A stretch of DNA of 64,000 nucleotides from assembly GCF_020536995.1 (NCBI RefSeq), contig NC_068360.1:17568278-17632277 (forward strand), written 5' to 3'. Positions within the stretch are counted from its first letter, which is position 1. Every line of letters starts with the position of its first letter. This stretch comes from Dreissena polymorpha. Taxonomy: Eukaryota; Mollusca; Bivalvia; Myida; Dreissenidae. The notes beneath the pieces are model-generated. The model made no database searches and was not told where the DNA came from. It saw nothing but the letters and a program-made list of their open reading frames with translations. The translations under genes were made by a program, and so were the position numbers. Shown one piece after another: positions 59,101 to 64,000 of this stretch.

Positions 59101-62027
59101 TGGGCGGGGCAGTTTTCCTTATTTGGCTATAGAGAAATCTTGTTAACACTCTAGAAGTCTTAATTTTTGCCCGATCATCATAAAAGTTGGTCAAAACATT
59201 GGTTTTATTGATTTCTTGGACGAGATTGGTGAAAAAACATGGCCGCCAGGGGGCGGGGCACTTTTCTCTATATTTATATCGTGAGACATGGGAACACTCT
59301 AGAAGTCACATTTTTGGTTAGGAAATGGTCCGAAATCGGTAAAAAAGCATGGCTGCTGGGGGGGGGGGGGTCATTTTTCTTATATTTATATAGTAATAAC
59401 AGCTTTTGAACACTATTAGTTTTTCAAGTCAAGGGAAGTAACTGCAAATGAAAAATTATGTTGAATTGACAAAGTTGTCTCCCTTTGTAAAATATTTGTT
59501 TTAAGCACAAGAATATTAAGTGGAATTAATTATAAATGATTGTTTTACATTCTGGAAGAAAGCAAATTTTTGAATATGTTTTTTATTGTTTGATGATTCT
59601 CTACAATATGGCATTCTTTTGTCAAACAATTGAAGCGAGACTATACGATTCATATATGTGTTAAATTGTAATATATTGATAAATACATGTTACAATAACA
59701 CAAAATAGGCAAGATATTGAAGACGAATTTCATAAAATGCAGCAAAGACAAATAAGCGCCCCGAGCTGATGGTGACGAAGATATTTCGTACATATTTTCC
59801 TACAATAACCAAAGAATTCGTCTTTTTATTAGGATCAGAGTTAGTGTTCGTGTGTCGAATGAATAGACATCGCTGCAGGAATTTAAAAACAACCATTAAA
59901 CTAAATTAAGTTTCACATTGTACATGCATGATATACATTCTGGCGAATTCTACTGTACAGACATTTTCGATTTCAGAATTAAATATCTCGCTTATTTCGC
60001 ATTTTTCGACACATGTTCTTCTTAAGTTATATTTTGAATTATATTGAAATGTATGACCTTGTTAAGACTCTAGAGATCACATTTATTTTCAGATCATCAT
60101 GAAACTTGGTCTGAAGATTTGTCCCAATGATATCTTGGATGAGTTAGAAAATGTTTTTTGTTGCTTTAAAAACATGGCCACTAGGGTCGGGGAATTTTTC
60201 CTTATATGGCTATATATGGCTTTAGTAAAACTTTGTTAACACTCTAGAGGCCACATTTATTGTCTAATCTTCATGAAATTTGGTCAGAAGATTGGTCTCA
60301 ATGATATCTTGTAGGAGTTCGAAAATAATTATGTTTGCTTGAAAAACATGGCTTCCAATGGGGCGGGGCATTTTTCCTTATACGGCTATAGTAAAATCTT
60401 GTTAACACTCTAGTTTTATTTAATTCAGTTGCCCAATCTTCATGAAATTTGGTCAGAACATTTGTGTCCTGTGTACATGCTTTCTACTGGCCCCTACTTT
60501 TCCCTACTTTTTTTTCTTTACCATACTTTTCCCTACTTTTTTAAAATATAGCCCTATTATCCCTACTTTTTCATTTTGCAAGTAAAATAAATAAAATGTA
60601 AAATGAAGGCTTACATGATTATTTTTTAGATATTTTGCAGGATTTCCATTCATTATGAATCTTTTGTAATGAGTACAGTTCAGACGTGTTTGGGGGATCA
60701 CCTTGTGATGTCCATCCTTGAAAGCACCATGGTTCCTTGGCTAGTCAGTACAGACATACTGGTCTTTAGGTAAGATAATATCTTTTTACACTGTGAAAAT
60801 AAACGTATGTTATATTTAATCATGACATATGTGCTTCTTGAAATAGAGGTGACAGATATGCATGCTTCATCTAGACTTTACTCTGTCAAGTTTCTTTTTT
60901 TGCCAATGATGCTACTAGCTGAGGAAACCCACAAATGCCATGCTGTGTTTTAAACCTTATGGGTTAAATTCGTAATTGCAGATGCTGCTTTCCTTTCTTA
61001 CACAATACATTTAAGTTTATATGTAACGCTTGCTTTTCCTAACTATCATATTAATCGTAAATAATTTTGTACGACCCCACAAAAAAGGGAGGGGGTGATT
61101 TGCCATTGTCTGTCCGTCCATCTGGCTGTCCATAGCCCAAAGTTTGTGTCGCACATAACTCAAAAGCATAACTGCAAGAGCCATCTTTCTGTGAATAGTT
61201 GTCGGCATGAGAACTTGTATACTTGAGTATTTTGATGCAAGTGCATTAGATATCTAAATATGGAGTTATGGCCCCTAATTTAGCAAACGATCGGAATCTT
61301 TTTGACAGAGCCAAATTGTGGGGGCATCTGTGTCCTATGGACACACATCTACTTTAAAATTAATAAATTTATAAGAATTTGATTAACACCATGGCATTTG
61401 TAGTTTGTTTCAAATAAGCTGAATTACAGGAGCTTCCGGGGGCCTCTGGACCCCTGGCCAGGGCACTTGCCTTGGACCCACCAGGGGCCCAATCGACCCC
61501 CAGGCCACCAGATTTTATTTTCAGTATTTTGGGAATTTTCAACTTTCACCCATGTACTTTTGGACTTGCTGCAATTTTTTTGCGATTGTAAATTTTGACA
61601 ATCATACCTTCATATAATTATGTTGCACTTAAGCAGTACAGTATATGTTGACATCTTACATTTTACTATACTCATTTTAACACCTTTGCAAACGGAATAG
61701 ACCTTAGTCTCTGTCTGCTTATACAATTATAATAAATATATAATTCTTCAATATTGCCTGTGGTTAGAAAATCCTTGTTTTAGTACTAGTGCAAGAATAC
61801 TTATATATTCATAGTGGGTGAAGTTTGGTACATATTCATGGAGGAAAGGGTTAATACTAAGGGCTTTTGTACTTTGCTTTATAAGACTAACAGTGTATGT
61901 TTTGAATGTTATGTTCATTATTCTATTCCACTGTGTAAATTGATGCTAAATGAGAAATAAAAATTTCAGGTGCCTGTATTTCAAGGATGGGCAGAACAAG
62001 GCATTCTCACAGCATCAGATGGACTAG
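49961..62027 (+). CDS. unidentified host gene, 3' part (4 exons, C-terminal 169 aa)
   Basis: Exons 49961-50156, 55044-55213, 60684-60769 and 61970-62027; phases 1, 0, 2 agree and the last ends at TAG. The peptide contains LQFYECFRYKESFSSIK, EELPMIRNCNQIIRDVC, WRLKAYTTDDKLSVFYCN, ADIDSKLEDREMAESL, LPFTVKYSQNILQDSFL and MVPWLVSTDILVFR. It has the composition of a real globular alpha/beta protein, with no signal peptide or membrane segment. I do not recognise the family. The start must lie upstream, beyond or within the repeat- and transposon-filled region; no further exon could be supported. A TTAA MITE lies 60 bp after the first exon. Confidence 0.66.
50219..50432 (+). mobile_element. family A MITE inside a family C copy
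   Basis: TTAA ends and hairpin core. The flanks (gggcttaatgcatgtgcatt at left, aagtgtcatctcagataagc at right) are the two parts of a family C element split by it. Confidence 0.82.
50640..50830. repeat. short tandem of 'ttttcacaatttcaagaaatttgacactcaa'
   Basis: Four diverged units of about 35 bp with ttttcacaattt and gactca words. Confidence 0.6.
51902..52114. repeat. family C element, best preserved copy
   Basis: Terminal inverted repeats of about 58 bp with one or two mismatches, beginning ttctgagaaaactgggcata and including cgtaaagtgtcgtcccagat. This copy defines family C as a long-TIR palindromic MITE. Confidence 0.85.
52375..52875. repeat. element with aaagggrcttttcaca ends and SINE-like interior
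   Basis: Left aaagggactttttcacagat and right aaaacatgaaaaggcccctt are inverse. The interior has a tRNA-like remnant (accactcggccatctgtgct). Confidence 0.55.
53024..53845 (+). repeat. 'gccccctttcgaaaaaaaggggg' element with ~185-bp tandem core, 4 units
   Basis: Opens with a hairpin and gtctgtctgtccgt, then units containing cgcgtttaggtttcgaaa, atgctcataacttctatgtc, atttggtatgcatgtg and ccctgtgaccttgaccttga. Ends agggggcataagtcatccta. Confidence 0.88.
54009..54170 (-). mobile_element. family B MITE, truncated
   Basis: gaccctttcctgttcagaag to gaaattaaacctttaaaact. The far end is cut near the hAT-like element. Confidence 0.6.
54191..54961. mobile_element. hAT-like non-autonomous element
   Basis: The termini caggggtgtcaatt and aattgacacccctg are perfect 14-bp inverses of hAT type (CAGGGGTGTC). 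The 8-bp flanks do not match each other, so the TSD is lost or the ends are imprecise. Its right 480 bp recur at 49017. Confidence 0.68.
55044..55213 (+). CDS. unidentified gene, exon b
   Basis: Acceptor actgctttcag, donor gtgggg. Phase 1 to 0. GC-richer and more codon-like than its surroundings; KLSVFYCNPADIDSKLE to FLDLKELK. Confidence 0.75.
55607..55775. repeat. family C element fragment
   Basis: ttgggcatgatgcaagtgca, ttgtcccagaatagcctctg and caggcttatcagggacgaca. Confidence 0.6.
56284..56565 (+). repeat. 'atcccccgccataggcaga' element, family D relative
   Basis: Starts with a ccccc/gaggg hairpin and gtctgtccgtccgg, ends ttggcgggggatatcaattc. Confidence 0.55.
56745..57520. repeat. 36-bp minisatellite, about 21 copies
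   Basis: Unit ccaatatgttggtgtctgcg plus tttgtgtaactactca. The period is a multiple of three, giving a 266-codon open frame on + (NYSPICWCLRLC repeats) and a frame on - (SSYTNADTNILV repeats). Lies in the intron between exons b and c of the unidentified gene. Confidence 0.95.
57560..58505. repeat. diverged tandem 'gtcactgaccaagttccatta' repeat
   Basis: About five units of 130-200 bp with gggtcattgtgtgaggtcac, tccattactctgacctgc and aagccccttttt. Confidence 0.65.
58511..58735 (+). repeat. family D element, truncated
   Basis: tgcccctggattaaatgatc-gggggt hairpin, gtctgtctgtcagtcagtc and a cattcattcatt run, core tttggtatgcatgtgtgtct; ends after gtgaaaggtcaaggt. Confidence 0.72.
58755..59400 (+). 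repeat. family E tandem element, second copy
   Basis: Begins with the hairpin agctcacctgattgctcaggtgagct, then units with aacactctagaggccacatt and catggccgccagggggcggg. Confidence 0.8.
59400..60040. other. intron, AT-rich, nothing recognised
   Basis: Between two family E arrays; no supported exon. Confidence 0.4.
60040..60470. repeat. family E tandem element, third copy
   Basis: About 2.5 units with ttaacactctagaggccaca, cttcatgaaatttggtcaga and tgatatcttgtaggagttcg. Confidence 0.78.
60475..60575 (+). repeat. pyrimidine-rich 'cctacttttt' cluster
   Basis: Seven near copies of ccctactttt(t). Sister clusters at 62070-62150 and 62425-62515. Confidence 0.7.
60684..60769 (+). CDS. unidentified gene, exon c
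   Basis: Acceptor tacagttcag, donor gtaaga; phase 0 to 2. TCLGDHLVMSILESTMVPW then LVSTDILVF. Confidence 0.65.
61070..61350 (-). repeat. family D relative, degenerate
   Basis: accccacaaaaaagggaggg and gtctgtccgtccatctggct, ending tgtgggggcatctgtgtcct. Confidence 0.5.
61430..61515. repeat. GC-rich 'ccggggg-cctctggacccc' patch
   Basis: An 80-bp GC island of gggcc/ggcccc words in otherwise AT-rich intron. No second copy in the window. Confidence 0.4.
61970..62027 (+). CDS. unidentified gene, last exon
   Basis: Acceptor aaaatttcag; phase 2 entry gives RCLYFKDGQNKAFSQHQMD then TAG. The other frame is open longer (VPVFQGWAEQGILTASDG) but does not match the phase of exon c. Confidence 0.58.
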
Positions 62028-62069
62028 GATTTGTATCAATTCCAGCTGAAAAATGGTAATTCTTTTATT

Positions 62070-62150
62070 TTTTAGCCCTACTTTTTAACAGTAAAAATAC
62101 CTACTTTGCCCTACTTTTTGCTAAAATCTTCCCCTACTTTTGCCCTAGTT
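62070..62150 (+). repeat. pyrimidine-rich 'cctacttttt' cluster
   Basis: ccctactttttaacag, cctactttgccctacttttt, cccctacttttgccctagtt; 45 bases after the last exon's TAG. Confidence 0.7.
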
Positions 62151-62424
62151 TTTTGTGGAGAGGCAGTAGAGAGCCTGTGTGTAGTAAAGTTTGGTTTTAT
62201 TATGTCAGTATTATGTACCATTAACTGTTTATTTAATTTTTCATATCACAGAATTTTCATAATCAACAACTGTTTTAGTCATTATTACTTATGGTAAGCC
62301 TATCAACTAAGAGAAAGCTGAAATGAAGACAACATGTACACAATTTTGCAGTACCGTATACTTTCGCTTGTTAGAAGCATTTTTAAGACTCTAATTAATA
62401 AGTTACCAGGCTGTCAAGCGGTCA

Positions 62425-62515
62425 TACTTTTTCCTACTATTTCCTACTTTTTCATCATGATCCTACTTTTTCCTATATTTTTACCAAATCTTCCTACTAT
62501 TCCTACTTTTTCATT
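62425..62515 (+). repeat. pyrimidine-rich 'cctacttttt' cluster
   Basis: ttcctactatttcctacttt, tcctactttttcctatattt, cttcctactattcctacttt. Confidence 0.7.
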
Positions 62516-63136
62516 TTCAATGAAGAATTATTATCTTTTTAGAGTTTATTTAGTAAACTTGCAGGATGAATGAATCTATGGCATGACTGTATCCCTGTTA
62601 ATGTGCATTCATCTAGATGAGACCTGACAACCCATGCTAACTGTCTGCTAGCACCTCTTCAGGAAGCATAAATATTTATTTATAATGTAACTTTTAAAAT
62701 TATTGACAAAGTTTTATTTAAAGTAACAATAGTGCCTTGTTTACTTCCTTAGCATTTGTACACTGCAGACTTCACTACCTTACACAGTTCCCAGTGATGC
62801 AAGAGCTGAGGGAACCCATTGTTTATTCCAATTTTATTTTGTTTCCATTGACAACAATTTGACCAAACCTTATGCATGTTTACATGATATTGCTGTTTGG
62901 AATGTAGAGATATAGAGATACATGTATTGTATGAGTGGTTATGTAATATGGAATTTATTACACAAGTTATTTGAAAAAGATAAAACTGATGCTTTGCCGA
63001 GTTTTCATAATTTACAAATATAATGTAATAAATTCCGTATTACATGACAACAGATATGATGTTCTATTGATATCATAGGTACATCATGTGTAGTAATTAA
63101 AGATAAATGCACAGAGCCTAAATGCCCTGATACATT

Positions 63137-63530
63137 TGTATGCTCCCGGTAGGGTGGCATATAGCAGTTGTACTGTCAGTCCGTTTGTCTGTCTGTCTAT
63201 CTGTATGTCTGTCTGTCTGTCTGACTTTTGTCCGTCTGTCTGTCTGTCTGTGTGTCCGTCCGAAAACTTTTACATGGGCCATAACTTTCGCAATATTGAA
63301 GATAGCAACTTGATATTTGGCATGCATGTGTATCTCATGATGAAGCTGCACATTTTGAGTGGTGAACGGTCAAGGTCATCCTTCAAGGTCAAAAGTAAAA
63401 AAATACAATCCAAGGGAAGTAATAAGCTTTAAAAGGGCGATAATTTTAAACCTGCCAAATGATATTTTGAAATTTTATTTCAAAGGGGCACAATAGTGGG
63501 CATTGTGTTTCTGACAATCACATCTCTTGT
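63137..63530 (+). repeat. family D element (gtagggtggcatatagcag subfamily) with gtct microsatellite
   Basis: Starts tgctcccggtagggtggcat, followed by about 80 bases of (gtct)n variants, core tttggcatgcatgtgtatct, end gtgggcattgtgtttctgac and acatctcttgtct. Confidence 0.8.
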
Positions 63531-63639
63531 CTAATGATGCCATAGCTAGTGAGGTAACTTCTAGGTGTTACAGCGTAGTATTAAAAATATTAAACGGCAT
63601 TATTACACTCCTGCGACATCATCAATAATGAAAAAACAT

Positions 63640-64000
63640 TTTTAGCTCATCTATTTTTTGAAAAAAAATTATGAGCTATTGTCATCACCTTGGCGTCGGC
63701 GTCGGCGTTGGCGTTGGCGTTGGCGTCGGCGTCCGGTTAAGTTTTGCGTTTAGGTCCACTTTTCTCAGAAAGTATCAATGCTATTGCATTCAAACTTGGT
63801 ACACTTACTTACTATCATGAGGGGACTAGGCAGGCAAAGTTAGATAACTCTGGCGTGCATTTTGACAGAATTATGTGCCCTTTTTATACTTAAAAAATTG
63901 AAAATTTTGGTTAAGTTTTGCGTTTAGTTCCACTTTTCTCAGTAAGTATCAATGCTATTGCATTCAAACTTGGTACACTTACTTACTATCATGAGGGGAC
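63640..64000 (+). repeat. 'ttagctcatc ... atgagctattgtcatcacc' element, start of a tandem array
   Basis: Opens with the hairpin agctcatctattttttgaaa-aattatgagct, a ggcgtcggcgttggcgttg run, then units with gttaagttttgcgtttaggt and caaacttggtacacttactt. It runs off the right edge. Confidence 0.8.

Noticed and set aside
1-64000. Retroviral, LTR or Polinton-like element
   Set aside because: No reverse transcriptase, integrase, capsid or envelope motif and no paired long direct repeats of LTR type were seen.

Overview
The window looks like AT-rich, intron-rich genomic DNA of a lophotrochozoan animal, most probably a bivalve. Short exons with GT-AG (occasionally GC-AG) borders sit in a sea of short non-autonomous DNA transposons and tandem repeats of the kind I associate with bivalve, perhaps dreissenid, genomes. 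The organism assignment is inference from gene structure and repeat style; no search was run.

Region 1 (1-20.8 kb, + strand) is the 3' part of an anosmin-1 (KAL1/ANOS1) gene. Twelve exons join in frame and encode fibronectin type III repeats corresponding to human FN3-2, -3 and -4, followed by a Ser/Thr-rich tail. The WAP domain, Cys-box and FN3-1 would lie upstream of base 1. A 90-bp tandem array just before exon 18100-18206 is built from copies of that exon's own acceptor and 5' end.

Region 2 (20.8-34.4 kb) has no gene I can support. It holds dispersed MITE-like elements, a 145-bp tandem repeat, a 39-bp minisatellite and a long stretch of rather unique AT-rich sequence.

Region 3 (34,395-45,292) is the most striking object: an apparently complete 10.9-kb DNA transposon with 18-bp terminal inverted repeats and a 2-bp target duplication. 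It has two convergent multi-exon genes, each starting about 70-80 bp from its end. One is a five-exon THAP / coiled-coil / DDE_Tnp_4 transposase (482 codons). The other is an eight-exon SWIM zinc finger plus YqaJ-nuclease protein (429 codons). I assign it to the ISL2EU/IS5-like group. All exons keep open frames and matching intron phases. Its introns host further insertions: an 8-bp-TSD element, a MULE-like element with 9-bp TSD that itself carries a TTAA-flanked MITE, and several dispersed repeats. A diverged inverted copy of part of the transposase exon lies just downstream of the transposase stop.

Region 4 (45.3-64 kb) contains four phase-compatible + strand exons (49,961-62,027) forming the C-terminal 169 residues of a host gene I cannot name. 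Its introns carry repeats, including a 36-bp minisatellite with about 21 copies, a 185-bp tandem repeat, a hAT-like element and its truncated sister copy, and calcium-binding-like 'tctagaggccac' tandem families typical of molluscan intergenic DNA only by impression.
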